Assembly (NCBI GenBank): GCA_940337035.1
Contig: OW679203.1
Span: 78,073,061 to 78,137,060 of the forward strand
From: Agriotes lineatus
Lineage: Eukaryota > Arthropoda > Insecta > Coleoptera > Elateridae
Direction: 5' to 3'
DNA length: 64,000 nucleotides
The notes under the pieces are model-generated. The model was not told the origin of the DNA and did no database searches. It saw only the letters and a program-made list of their open reading frames with translations. A program made the translations under genes and the position numbers. How positions within the stretch are numbered: position 1 is the stretch's first letter; each line of letters starts with the position of its first letter. This document shows positions 1-11,430 of the stretch, piece by piece.

Positions 1-470
1 CTCATTGAGCTATTTCTGAGTTTTTTTAGGTCGAAATTTAGAATGGCAAATTTCGGAAATTCGTGCTGGTTTTTCAGATATCTAATACAATTTCCACACA
101 AATAGCGCCGTTGACTACGCTGATTAACAAAAAACTGTGCTTTTACTAACATAACCTATCAACGCAGGCGCGAATAGCGCACAAATATTTCTAGCATTGC
201 AAGACAGATGTCATGTGTTTTAGTTTCAAAAGCAAGGTTGTAAACATGGCTAGCTTAGAATAACATAATGGGCACGAATGGCGGGAAATTTAAACTTTGC
301 AGTGCAGCGGCAAATGCGAATTCTACCTTATTTTACAAGCATCCACATATTACGGCCCACGGCAGTCGATTAGTTGCATCAAATAAAAAAAGGCCAATAA
401 TAACTAGAGGCGGAACATCATGGATCTCCGAAAAGTATACAGCTGGTTGAGGAGCGATAGGTTAATCAAT
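1..470. other. AT-rich sequence, nothing recognised
   Basis: Only short chance open frames occur here (for example 268-450), with no splice-site-bounded exon, RNA box or repeat that I can identify. Confidence 0.5.
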
Positions 471-472
471 CC

Positions 473-541
473 TCCGTGGCCTGGTGAGTAGGGTACATGG
501 CTTCACCTAGGAGGCTCGGGTTAGATTTCCGGTACCGGAAA
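473..541 (+). pseudogene. tRNA-Glu-like pseudogene or SINE head
   Basis: The segment follows the layout of an insect tRNA-Glu. It has a TCCG start, a degenerate A box (TGGCCTGGTGAGTAGGG), an anticodon-arm region GGCTTCACCTAGGAGGC, a B-box-like GGGTTAGATTTCC and a closing CCGGAA, followed by a run of nine T that resembles a Pol III terminator. The expected GGTTCGA core of the B box is changed to GGTTAGA and the acceptor arm is damaged, so a working tRNA is unlikely. It could be a free-standing tRNA pseudogene or the 5' head of a tRNA-derived SINE whose body has decayed. Confidence 0.5.
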
Positions 542-1126
542 CTTTTTTTTTAAATTTTATTAGTTTATATCTTCACCTACACTTATTACACATAAATATA
601 TTATTATTACAAATAATAATGTAACACATTTATGTTTTTACGCATTACCTACTTTCTTGCTTAATTTATTACAGATTCAACATTTGGTTAGAACTAGTTA
701 AATAGTTCAATATTCTAACTTTTTATTCCTGTTGATTCTATCTATGTCTAGCATTTCACAGATTTTCTGTTTAATTATAGTGACTTAAAGACCAAGAAAC
801 TTATTTTACTTCAAATTATCTATTGGGATGATGAAATTATCAGAACAGTTAAATTTCAGTATCGGTATCATATTAAAGCCGTGTTACGATCTAACGGTCG
901 GTATACTAGTTTATCAGCTGCACGGAATATATTTTCAGAAAAATTAAATCAAGGTGTCTAAGTATTTTCAATTAAGCATAATTTTAGGATATTCGTTAAA
1001 AGTCGACCAGGTTTTTGCTCAGAAAACTTGCAACTGTGCATTTGCCTTGACGAAAGCTGAGCGGTTAATACAAAACTTAAGATTGTATAATTAATGCAAA
1101 TTTTTTCAATATAATAATTATACCTG

Positions 1127-1165
1127 GCCCTTATCCAAAAGGCTCGCGTTAGGTTCCCGGTAACA
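1127..1165 (+). pseudogene. 3' half of a tRNA-Glu-like sequence
   Basis: ACCTGGCCCTTATCC followed by AAAGGCTCGCG and a B-box-like GTTAGGTTCCCGG matches the 3' half of the tRNA-Glu-like copy at 473-541, and is again followed by a long T run (about ten T). The A-box half is missing, so this is a fragment. Confidence 0.4.
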
Positions 1166-1256
1166 TATTTTTTTTTTAAATTAGTGTCATCTGTAATTTG
1201 TATCTGTATGATAAGCTTTTCATTTACATTAATGAAATATTAGCAGCATTAGCACA

Positions 1257-1300
1257 TCCGAAATGGTCTAGTGGCTAGGATGGATACCTGGAATTTGAAT
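1257..1300 (+). pseudogene. 5' half of a tRNA-Glu-like sequence
   Basis: TCCGAAATGGTCTAGTGGCT carries an almost perfect tRNA-Glu A box (TGGTCTAGTGGCTAGG) and continues GATGGATACCTGG, but the T-arm half with the B box is absent. Together with 473-541 and 1127-1165 this makes three tRNA-Glu-like pieces within 0.85 kb. Confidence 0.45.
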
Positions 1301-4300
1301 ATTTCTCAATGCATCTTGTATATCTTTTTTAAATTTGCACTATCCCATCTGCTAAAACATCTGTAGTCTGTGCCTGTATTCGACGGAAACCTGCATAGAA
1401 CACAAGACACCTGCTCTGCATAGAGACAAACCCTTAGTTAAGTCGTATAGCTGAGGTAGAAATGTTTACATTGGAAAACTGTAGTTTGTCCATATATTTG
1501 TCGGTAGCAGCACCCTGCAGCACAATAAAAGGATGAAAGCAATTGTTTAATATTCTTCGTCTCCCCCTTAAGGGCGAGAAGCTTGTAAAAACCATTAACA
1601 CATAAATCACCATAGTGCATTTATAAGGGTAAATGGAATAAGACAAATCGAAGCTCAAAGTTTTGAATATCATCTATGTAGAAAAATAGTATCTAATTTT
1701 AAATTATTGCAAATTTACTCGTAGCGCAACGGTACCTTATTAAATTTGAAGTGTTTTTGTATATTTGAATATATTAACTCTTTTGGAGCTTCCATATTTT
1801 CCAATTTTTTCAGAAATTATATAGACATTTTTTTAGAGTAATAATGAAAACAGTAACGCGACACTAAATTTATATGGATTAAATACAAATTTCTCAACTA
1901 GGTCATACATTACAGGACCATCTCTATCCATAATCGCTTCTGCGGTTAGCGCACCGCTGTCGTAGCTGTTATCTAATGATAAACCGCAGGTTTATTCCTA
2001 CTTCCCATTTCCATGTATCCGAATGTAAACTTCGTCAGGAATATGTCTGCGTCTTTACAGAAGTATTCAAGCATTATCAATTAATTATCAAATACTAAAA
2101 ACACGTCGTTTTAGCATGAAACATAGCTACCTATTTCATAAATTAAATAAATACATTAATCGCAAATGATTATAATTAGTTTTAGTTTACTTCTTACAAC
2201 GAAAATTATTGACTAATTAAATTTCACAAGCGAAAACTGTGATAACTCGCTGAATTCCCTATTTCAGAGCTTCTCTACCAAAATAATGATAGTAGGTAGA
2301 GTAAATGACAATAGATCGTATCTACCAAACATAAATTGTTTTGAAGTCATCACTCAATGTATCTTCCACACAGTTCAGAGGCAAAAATTAGAAGATGTGA
2401 AAGGACTCACATCTCTTCGAAAAAGCTAACAAACAATTTGAAGGTTAACAATATATCAAAACACCTAAAGCCTAGTTAAGTGGCTTATCCAAAGCTTTAG
2501 AATTGTTTTGCTAGTGAGGAACGTTAAGCATTGAATGCACATGGTAGAAAATCGAACAGAGAATATTAAAACACCCCAAACAAATAAAATCCGACTAGCA
2601 ATAGTGCTCTGCTTTGCACATCTTATGAGGGGAGAATCTACTAACATGAAGAGGCCAATAATACCGGGAAGTAAAGAGGCGACTACGACGATTTCAAATG
2701 CGATGAGTGGATGAACTAACCGAAGTAGCAGATAAAACAATACGTACTCTGATGGCAGAAGCCCAGGAAAGAGATCAATTACAAGTGTGTCGAGAGGGTG
2801 AGCGAATGAAATCCAGACCTTCTTTGCACAAGATACCTTTTATTGAGTTATCGAGCCGGGCACAGCCGTTAGCCCAGATTATAGTACAAAACACAAACTA
2901 GAATAACGGTCAGACAAATAACAAACATACCAGAGAATATCTAATCAAGATAAGAGTAAAGGTCAAAATATAAAACGCACACTGTAGTTGTTACAAACAG
3001 TTTTAGAACATTTGTGCCTCGGCCGGTAATGATCGCTATCGAGCTGCTCTTACTGCAAGCTTCCGCCGCTTTAGCAGTAATGGTCTAGTATTAGACTCTA
3101 ATAGCAATTATCTCTAACAAGAAGCTCTTACTGACAGCTTGCTGATCTTTATGCTGGCGAGAGGCTTTAAACGAGCACCGTCAGAAAGTTGCTAGTGAGG
3201 GGTATATATGGCGTTCACCTATTGTTGCGATGAGATGGAAACGCAAGTACACGTTGTGCATCCGGGCGATAAAATGACCCGCGGGCGTACAGTTGGAAAA
3301 CTCGCACTTTTCACTACTTTCCCTTAAAAAATCAAGACAATAAGTTAGTATACTGTACCTGTTTAGAACGTTCTTTGTATTAAAATTTCCATTACTAAAC
3401 CAATCTTCACCGATTACTCCCCCGTTCTTAAAAAGGTTATAACCCCTCATTCCTCGAGGTTGAAAAGTCCTCTTAGCTCTTGCGTTTTCTACCGTGCGAT
3501 CGAAAAATAAACAGAATTAGAGTAGGTCTTGGCCAGATAAGTTGGCTATGTAACTTTTCATGTTTGTTTTGTTTTCTGTAGGTAATGTCAAATTAATTAG
3601 GCACTCCATTTTATTGAAAAAGCATTTTACATCAAAAACAACTGAGCATGATCGTTTTAAAGGTTAGGTATGCACTGGGGGTATCTGTTGACCCTTAGTC
3701 AGTTCATTCTGAATGTGTCACCGCTCCCGATTAATTCTTTTTTCTTCTATCGCGCGATAGTTGGCATATATTTTGCATTTTTTTCTACTTCCAATATCGT
3801 TGTCGTCCTTCTTCTAATTAATTGTGAGCACTATATGTTTTCTATTACTTTGCAGTTTTTGTTCTTCAGCCCATCTTCTTGAATTTCGCCATTATCGTCT
3901 TCAGTTTGTGGATCATATATTTCTGTTATGGATGCTCTACATTCTACTTGTCTTGTCATCTTCATACGACTGATTACCTCTTTTCATTCTTATGATGCAT
4001 GGTCTTCCCTGAACCGATACTAAACTCCTTTTAACTTCTTTCGGTTGGTGAACATTTTCCGTTGAGTGATATGAAAGCTATTGAAGGTAATTTGCTTCGT
4101 CTCTCTTCATATATATATAACGTCCAATTTGGCCTGTCGTATTAACTTATATGTGTGTTTATAACACTTTCTCGTGTAGGTTTTTAAAGTTTTTAAATAA
4201 ATCAGACTCCATTGTATTTCCGTATATACATATAAACGTGTGTTGTGCCTGCGTATCTGCTTGTCTGCGTTTGTCAGTTTAATCACGCGATCATGCTTTC

Positions 4301-5770
4301 TCATGTCGTCAGTGCGTCCTTCATAACGCAACGATAAGCAGGTAGGTGATCCGCAATACTAAGTATTATTCTTTTTGCTGTTTCAGTTTTATTACAAACA
4401 TTAAGAATTTATATAATAATTTAAGAACGCTCTTCAACCGTTATTAAATCTAGCACTTGTTTTTCTTCTTTATTAAAGACGTTGAAAACGTTTTTTTCTC
4501 TACCTTTTCTGTTAACAATACAATTTTGTAAATGCAAGAATTATTTTAATTAGATTAAGGCTCTCCACCAAGGTGGTGGGTTCAAAAGCTAGTTTTCTAT
4601 GACCAAATTCTTGTCCATTAAAAAGCTCTTATAGGGCATTTATAAGGGTTACTAATTTCTCTTTAAAAGTTATACGTAAAAATTAAAAAATGCATTTCAT
4701 AAATAGTCTGCTATTGGTAGGATATATTTGTATCTACTAATTTTCACATTAATGCCCTTTTCCAGTTTTCAGTAAATAGATAAAAACGTAATTTTAACCC
4801 CCTTATTTAGAAGGGTGTAGCTCAGCAGGTAGGGGTTTAAAAGAAAACGTTTATAGGCATTTTTACATTTTTTATAGTCCCCTTCAAGCTGCTTAAGCGT
4901 AATATTGTGTTTGTTTATATTTTATAGGAATTATCTATGTATTGTGATGGTCTTAGGCCCACGACTCGATTCTGATAGCAGTGCAAATTAATGAACATTT
5001 CAATAAGCACCGAGTTGAGGTGTTTTATATAACTGCAATGCTAAACTTAAATTTCAAATAATAAATGCATTGGTAAAGAGATGTCAGTAATGATAAAGTA
5101 ATCAAGTAAGTAACGCAAAAGGCAAAGCTCGTTTTTCACAAGGGGTCGAAGTTGACTTTCAAATAAATTAAATAATAGGTTTGGGCTTAATGAATAGCCG
5201 AACCGAAAGAAATTAATAGTCAAAAAAAGGTTTGCTATGTGCAAGTAAAAGAAGCGTAGAATTCAATAAAGCTAGTCAGTGAAATTGGTGAGGATTCTAA
5301 AAAGGTAAAGAAGCCAGAATAAGACAACAATACATTGCGAAAGAGCAATCTGAAAAAGCAGGCAGGTGGACATGAGAAGGCAATTAGGAAAACAGGCAAC
5401 AGGATATGAAGAAAGCAATTGAGAAGCAAGGAACTCTTAAAATAACTGATTATAATCAGTGCATTGAACGGTTGTGAAAAGCAGAGCAATTAATATAAGG
5501 TTTTTGAGTGTGTGGCGCAAATAAACGATTTTTAAATCTAAGCAACAGACAATAAATTTAGTTTGTAAGAAATTTGAAGATTTAAAACTATGTTATCAAA
5601 CTTTTTTCTAGAATGTATTTAAATTAACCAAAACTTATTTCCGTTAGCATAGTTACCATAGCAATAGACTCTAATTTGTTTTAATAACGGCAAGGAGAAC
5701 AAATAAAATAAATTATAGAATGACAGGGCAAATTTGTACTCCACATTAATTACTGTTTTAAGATAAAATA
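1301..5770. other. AT-rich intergenic or intronic DNA
   Basis: No gene or transposon was recognised in this 4.5-kb stretch. Open frames are short, overlap on both strands and look random. A short A-box-like string (GTAGCTCAGCAGGTAGGGG, near 4808) resembles the D arm of a tRNA, but no matching B box follows at tRNA distance. A B-box-like GGTGGTGGGTTCAAAAG occurs 240 bp upstream in the wrong order. Confidence 0.4.
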
Positions 5771-5921
5771 AAGTGTTTTACCAATATAAAAAGTACCCAG
5801 TTTTATTGTACACATATCAGTGCTTTTCTACAAGTGTTTGTGGCGGGATCCGCAAGATAAAAATTAAAATTTTTCTTTCGCCTCCGATTGTGGATTCGGG
5901 AACGAGCACCTACAGTTTCCG

Positions 5922-6087
5922 ATCATCGATTGCAATCCAAATTCCCATCGGATCCAAGAGGTCAACATTCCAGGGCTTAGTGCAGCTCGGTAACAATATC
6001 TCCAAGAGATTTGACTTCAATGGGGCCAGTAACAGCGACAGTATTCCAACGGCGTCAGGACCCGAAGCAGTTCGGCCGATTATAAGG
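5922..6087 (+). CDS. possible exon or relic coding segment, unidentified
   Basis: A GC-richer island inside AT-rich DNA is open in one plus-strand frame, while the other two plus frames contain stops. It can be bounded by an acceptor-like CACCTACAG before 5922 and a donor-like AAG|GTACCA after 6087. The encoded peptide is rich in Ser, Ile and Gly (for example RSSIAIQIPIGSKRS and FNGASNSDSIPTASGP) and matches no family I recognise. It may be an internal exon of an unknown gene, or an old transposon fragment; the minus strand is also open across part of it. Confidence 0.22.
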
Positions 6088-6159
6088 TACCAATTTTGTC
6101 AAAAAATATCAGTGTTGGCACCGGGAAATTTATGTGCATACGAGATCACACCTTACTAA

Positions 6160-7160
6160 GCAAGAATCAAGCATTTCCACGGCCACAGCGAAGGCGCAGT
6201 TCGAAAAATAAGCGGTTTCCCAAATTTGAGGTTATGCGAAGGTAAAACAATTGCTAAATTTCCGGCCGCGTCTATCTGACGTAACGGAACAAATTAATGC
6301 CTGTAACAAAAGCTGTTAATTACCGCCAAAGTGCAAAGATTTATATATTTACCGAGCGAATTCTCATAATTACACTGGTTTTAAACGTCCAATACCGCAA
6401 ACTTGCATACGTACTCCATTTTGTAGATTTTTTTGACAGTATTGCAAACAATTAGTTACCGTGCATTGGAACTATATGTGGCCTAAACAGGACCGTAGCA
6501 GATAATTCGTAATTCTCAATCAACTAAGAACCCAACTGATATTAATAGAGTTTGTGCTTTACTGAGAGCTAGCGTTCATTTATAATTACTTGCAGCTAGA
6601 TAAAATACAAAAACGGGCATACAACCATTTATTTTGAACAAGTAAATGAAGTACGGGTCACATTTTAACCAGCCTAATAATTTGATAGCAGGCAAAGTTC
6701 CTTACACAGTAAACTATTAAATCAGTGAGTTGTGCATATTGGATTTTGCTCTAACTTACAATTAAATTTTAATTAAAACCCAGTCATTAGAGAGCATCCA
6801 TTGCAGTATATTGAAGTTATTTAAAAAGTAGACAAGGTCAGCTGCTAATTTTCAACTGCGCGATTTAGCATCTACTAAAAACAATGTAATCAGCGTGCCT
6901 TAATAAACAGAATTGTTTGCCGAAACTCGTTAATACGACTAGAAGTTTGAATGCTGTAAATGTTCATTAACCATTTTATTGAACCATTGGTAATAACGAA
7001 AAGTACACAAACAAAACAATGTTTTGTAACCTTAACACATACCATACGAAAACATAGTATTAATTGTAAAATTCGAATGTCACAACAATAACTGGAAACT
7101 TGCAAGCCTTGCGCTTAAACTATGTAGATAACGTTGAAATAGCATATTAAAAACATTTTA
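6160..7160. other. AT-rich, nothing recognised
   Basis: No RNA box, repeat structure or coding signature was seen in this kilobase. Confidence 0.4.
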
Positions 7161-7162
7161 TT

Positions 7163-7400
7163 TTTCTTCTTCTTCTTCTTCCATCCTCCTTATACCCTTA
7201 AGGGTATCGGATTAAATTTCTTCTGGTTTGTTAACCCATTTTTTCCATCCCGTCCGGTCCAGTGCTAATATTTTCATTTCTGCTTTCGTCTCCCCTCTTA
7301 TTTTTCCTATTTCTTCCATTCTTTGCATCCGGATCTTTCTAGGTATTCCTACTCTTCTTTTACCTAGTCTGCCCATTTCTACTATCTTCTCAAGTAGCTA
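7163..7400 (-). pseudogene. LINE 3' end with GAA-repeat tail
   Basis: Read on the minus strand, the segment encodes the C-terminal tail typical of insect endonuclease/RT LINEs: a basic stretch, then GRLGKRRVGIPRK, and ALDRTGWKKWVN just before a stop. After a short 3' UTR it ends in a (GAA)n tract, which is CTT repeats at about 7166-7182 on the plus strand. The fragment is severely 5'-truncated. Similar LINE ends occur at 12.56, 29.1 and 56.1 kb. Confidence 0.55.
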
Positions 7401-8260
7401 TTTTAATCAAACAAATTTGAATTGAAAACTGGCGGGGAAGGAACCATCCTCAAGTAATCAACCTTAAGGAGTTTTTGAGTACATTCAGTATTTCTTCTAC
7501 CAATGTATGCCCTTCTTCTAGGGTTCGGCTTGGGGTCCTTTTTCAGTCTTCCCTCTACACCACCCATCCTAGACAAATTGTTCAGGTTGTCTTTATTGAT
7601 TATTTGAAAGAGTTCCTGTATTAAAATGAATAAATAGTCGTTCTACAATTGTAAGATTTGGTGACAAAAGAATTATGTAAAGTTTGTGCGATTGCCTTTA
7701 GATGGCGCTGAAGGAAGCAAGCTCGATCGTGACCGAAGCAAATCGAATCAGTGAGCATTCAGCATAACGAATGCATGGATACAGCTTCACTGGCTTATGT
7801 CAATTGAAAATATTCTATTTGCGTTGGTTATATGGTTACTACTTATATCTAATGAATGGAATACAAGTGATGAACTCGAATCCTAGATCAAGTATCTTAA
7901 AAGTTGCAAAGAAAAATCACTTCCAACAATTATTAAAAATATTTATCCCCCACCAACTCATTGCTGCTCGACTGATTGGATCCAAAATATTCTATAACGC
8001 TTAACATTTTATTCACTACTTTCTACACGTTTTTATACAAAAAATAAGAAATCAAGGATATATTTACGTAAAGAGAGATTGGAGTATAAATTCTCCCTGT
8101 TAGTCGATGAATTTTTAGTAGAACCTTTTCTGTACCTATATAACATTCCATTTTTACGATAAGAAACTATTTGAACAAATACAATATAAAAAATCTGTAA
8201 AGGGGTTTACACGGAACTTCCCTCGCTTGAATTAGATCAATTTTCAAATAAAAAAATGTA
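7401..8260. other. no recognised feature
   Basis: A few pyrimidine-rich strings continue the style of the LINE 3' end to the left, but I could not align them. The 77-codon frame at 7771-8004 has no family signature. Confidence 0.35.
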
Positions 8261-8346
8261 GTCCGCTGGGATTCGAACTCCGCGCTCTCAAGCAAATATT
8301 TCGAGGCCAATTTCTTGTCCGCCGTTAGAATAACTGAGCCACGGAC
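8261..8346 (-). repeat. tRNA-derived SINE head
   Basis: The minus strand begins GTCCGTGGCTCAGTTATT, where TGGCTCAGTTA is a good Pol III A box, and ends with a B box in GGAGTTCGAATCCCAGC followed by GGAC. GTCCG at the 5' end and CGGAC at the 3' end can pair as an acceptor stem. At 86 nt with an enlarged middle it is too irregular for a working tRNA. Flanks of similar sequence (CTTGAATTAGATCAATTTT on one side, CTCGAATTAGACGAGTTTTT on the other) may be an old target-site duplication. Confidence 0.5.
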
Positions 8347-9130
8347 ATGCTCGAATTAGACGAGTTTTTGTCTCATTTGTGATGTTTACACTGTATCTGT
8401 TAGGTCTCATTTTGCCAATGATAAAGCCTCAGTTATGTTAAAATTATTACTTTTATTTATTTCTCAGTTAAAGCCAAAATAAACAGAAGTTTATTTATTT
8501 AAAGTCCGCACCCTGTATATATTTGACCGAAACTATATGCCGTTTCATGCCAGGTAGACATATAATTTGCAAAATATCGTCTTCCTCCAACAAATACTTT
8601 TTGAATTATACCGCCAACAGACAAACGGATAGACGGAATTGAGAAAACCTGTTTTTCGTCATCTAGGGGTCCTGAAACGTGAAAATCTCAAGAAATATCG
8701 GAAGGTGATTTTTTCGTGATTACAAAACTTTCTTCGTCATTTAGACGTAAGTAAGAAAAGGTTAAACATAAAAACAGGTGTAATCGCGCTTATTAGAACA
8801 TAAAACTACTACAAAAAACTTTTGACTTTATTAGAAGCTTGTATTCGTCAACACATTAAAAAAGGGAACATTTGTGTGGATTGATGAAACACTAAAACTT
8901 CCGATTAGTCACACAATCGAAGTTATCCGCCCTCTTCTAAGTTGATTCTCTGAACAAATTATGTGCAACGGAAAAATAAGGGAAATTTGGTTTGGGGCTT
9001 CGTAATTTTTTGATGGGATAAACTGATCATAATCTAAAAATATTCTAATTTCTGATGGGAAGGAAATAAGGACTATAATTTACCTGATCCTTAATTCTGA
9101 ATATACTTTAGCATCCTTTATCTAATAGAC
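8347..9130. other. spacer before satellite, nothing recognised
   Basis: AT-rich DNA without a convincing exon. CACCCTGTATA near 8511 resembles the terminal motif of the miniature element at 38.0 kb, but no partner end was found nearby. Confidence 0.35.
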
Positions 9131-9970
9131 TTGTCTGTCTGAGACGCTGTTTTGTCCGGGACGCTGTTTCAGCAGCCAAACCGAAAGAGATAGAGAAAAA
9201 AGTTATTAAAGTTATATGTTTGGAATGGTCATGTTAGGTCAGGAACCGAATTTCAGTCACGTGACACTTCCGGTTTTCGAGAAATCACGTGATTTCCGTC
9301 CGTCCGGGACGCTGTTTTGTCCGGGACGCTGTTTCAGCAGCCAAACCGTAAGAGATAGAGAAAAAAGTTGTGAAAGTTATATGTTTGGAATGGTCATGTC
9401 AGATCAGGAACCGAATTTCAGTCACGTGACACTTCCAATTTTCGAGAAATCACGTGATTTCCGTCCGTCCGGGACGCTGGTCCGTCCGGGACGCTGTTTC
9501 AGCAGCCAAACCGTAAGAGATAGAGAAAAAAGTTATGAAAGTTATATGTTTGGAATGGTCATGTCAGATCAGGAACCGAATTTCAGTCACGTGACACTTC
9601 CGGTTTTCGAGAAATCACGTGATTTCCGTCCGTCCGGGACGCTGGTCCGTCCGGGACGCTGTTTCAGCAGCCAAACCGTAAGAGATAGAGAAAAAAGTTA
9701 TGAAAGTTATATGTTTGGAATGGTCATATCAGATCAGGAACCGAATTTCAGTCACGTGACACTTCCGGTTTTCGATAAATCACGTGATTTCCGTCCGTCC
9801 GGGACGCTGGTCCGTCCGGGACGCTGTTTCAGCAGCCAAACCGTAAGAGATACAGAAAAAAGTTATGAAAGTTATATGTTTGGAATGGTCATGTCAGGTC
9901 AGAAACCGAATTTCAATCACGTGTCACTTTCGGTTTTCGAGAAATCACGTGATTTCTCGAAAACCGGAAT
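9130..9970 (+). repeat. tandem satellite, 165-bp unit, about five copies
   Basis: The marker string ATGTTTGGAATGGTC recurs at 9216, 9381, 9546, 9711 and 9876, exactly 165 bp apart each time, with a partial unit to the left. Each unit contains CACGTGAC, TTCGAGAAATCACGTGAT, one or two copies of GTCCGGGACGCTG and CAGCAGCCAAACCG. Units differ by only a few substitutions, so the array is young or homogenised. Because 165 is divisible by three, one frame stays open for 273 codons (9216-10037). This is a consequence of the period rather than evidence for a protein: the peptide is the same 55-residue block repeated, and the last part runs into unrelated flank. Confidence 0.9.
9931..9966. repeat. 36-bp perfect palindrome at satellite end
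   Basis: In the last satellite unit the half-site CGGTTTTCGAGAAATCAC is followed directly by its exact reverse complement, making a spacerless 36-bp palindrome centred between 9948 and 9949 on CACGTG. Earlier units carry only the central portion. Confidence 0.9.
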
Positions 9971-10430
9971 TGTCAGTATCTCCTTTTTTGTTTTATTAAA
10001 TGAGACATTTGTCTCACTGGTTGCTAGTCTTTTATAATAAAACGTGATATTTTATTAAACAGTGGAATACACAGGTCTGCAGTTTTCATTCAATTATTTA
10101 ACTATTCTCTATTGTAACTGTTGGTTATCATGTACTAAATCGTTAACGAATTGTTCAACAAATATAAATCTTATATGTAAGAACTTAGCACAAAATATTA
10201 AAGGAATAACCGATGACAGAGCACAGCCACCTGTTGTGTGCAGTTATGTGGAAAATTTCCGATTTGTATTCTCTATGAAAATATTTGTGCTGCGCCAACT
10301 AATTTCAGATGATGGAGAACATCCTCTTAAATGAAATTACAGCATATTTTGAATTAACCAATAATAAATTGCGTTTGTTATTATACAGATACCACTTGTT
10401 CAAATAATTGCAGTAAAACCTAAAAAAATA
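9971..10430. other. spacer, nothing recognised
   Basis: A 90-codon frame (10062-10334) is present, but its composition is random and it has no homology that I can name. Confidence 0.35.
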
Positions 10431-10640
10431 TTGGGTCGTGGGTCTTCTTTCTAATGTTAAACGTCAACTTGTTGCTTCTTCATGTCCTCCTTTATTGATA
10501 ATTTTAGATCCAAGATAAATAAATTGATCTACATTGCCCAATTATTGATTATATTATTCTGGTCATAGTCTGTTGCAATTATTGTTGTTTCTCAGCCATC
10601 TTTGAAAGCTTTGTGCCATCTGAAAACCTGTACTGTAGAC
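10430..10640 (-). pseudogene. LINE reverse-transcriptase fragment
   Basis: The minus strand shows the block that follows the RT palm in insect endonuclease/RT LINEs: VDQFIYLGSKI, then NKGGHEE and a basic RLTLERR, preceded by a KMAETTIIATDYDQ-like stretch. One stop and probable frame changes interrupt it. It is a small degenerate relic, in the same orientation as the LINE pieces at 7.2 and 12.6 kb. Confidence 0.45.
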
Positions 10641-11330
10641 AAAGTAGCGTTTCTATGTGTTGTTCTTAAGTTGTTCGGAGTATGTATCTATCCCGTCTAT
10701 TAACACGAAGTCACACTTAGTCTGAAGGCTATGTTGCCACATTGAACATAAGAACTTAATTTCGTAGGCGTTTATATCTGAAAGTCAATTCGGTAGAGAT
10801 GTGTAAGGTATCTATAATTGTTTGTGGGCGCTAGTCAGTTGACGACGTTTCAAAAACTCAAAATGAGACGCTCAAGGCGTCGTCAAGAAATTGAAGTATT
10901 ACTTGCTGCATGAACTCACCTTATTATCACCTGCTTGGTAAATATCTCGCTTATAAACGCAGCTGCATATTATTGTTCAGAGCACGGGGAGGGGGGGGGG
11001 GTAGTAGGCTAAAATCAAAGGGGGCTCGCTCGCAATATTCATATATTAAAATAACATCCATGAAAATTCATTTAAGCGGGTTCCAGCAGAAGGCCAGAAC
11101 GTAATAAACAACGATAACAAGCAATGCCTAAGAATTCTACCTGCTTGTGATGTCACGTCGCGCGATAAACCAAATTTCTAGCAGATGTGTTTGCCTGTGA
11201 GCAGTAAGAGCTCGTGGATAATTTTGATGGTGCGGCCAACCGAATGTAAAATGCATCTTCCACCCCCTCACGGACCAAAAACAGATTCCAACATTCCGAG
11301 ATCTAAATTTTTATTAAATTCTTCAATGTT
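10641..11330. other. spacer with poly-G tract
   Basis: Nothing coding was recognised. A G-rich run (GGGGA followed by eleven G, ending near 11001) is a simple-sequence tract. Confidence 0.4.
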
Positions 11331-11430
11331 ATTTAAATTTATGTAAAGGAGAGTTGCAGCTAATACGATATCTTTTATGAATTTTTTTTAAATACTATTA
11401 GCTTCAACTCTCCTCGACTCAAATTTAAAT
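11331..11430. repeat. inverted repeat / small fold-back element
   Basis: Two arms of about 39 bp face each other across a 20-bp AT-rich spacer. The left arm runs ATTTAAATTTATG...GGAGAGTTGCAGCTAATACG and the right arm is its imperfect reverse complement (TATTAGCTTCAACTCTCC...AAATTTAAAT). The form fits a miniature fold-back element; no clear target-site duplication was found. Confidence 0.5.

Noticed and set aside
4808..4830. A-box-like string as a tRNA gene
   Set aside because: No B box or acceptor pairing at the required distance.
9216..10037. 273-codon open frame as a repetitive protein gene
   Set aside because: It is a 55-codon block repeated by the 165-bp satellite and runs into unrelated flank. 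The period explains the open frame; there is no promoter, splice or domain evidence.
10985..11001. Poly-G tract as a G-quadruplex regulatory element
   Set aside because: A homopolymer run without neighbouring G-tracts or a gene start; simple sequence is the sufficient explanation.
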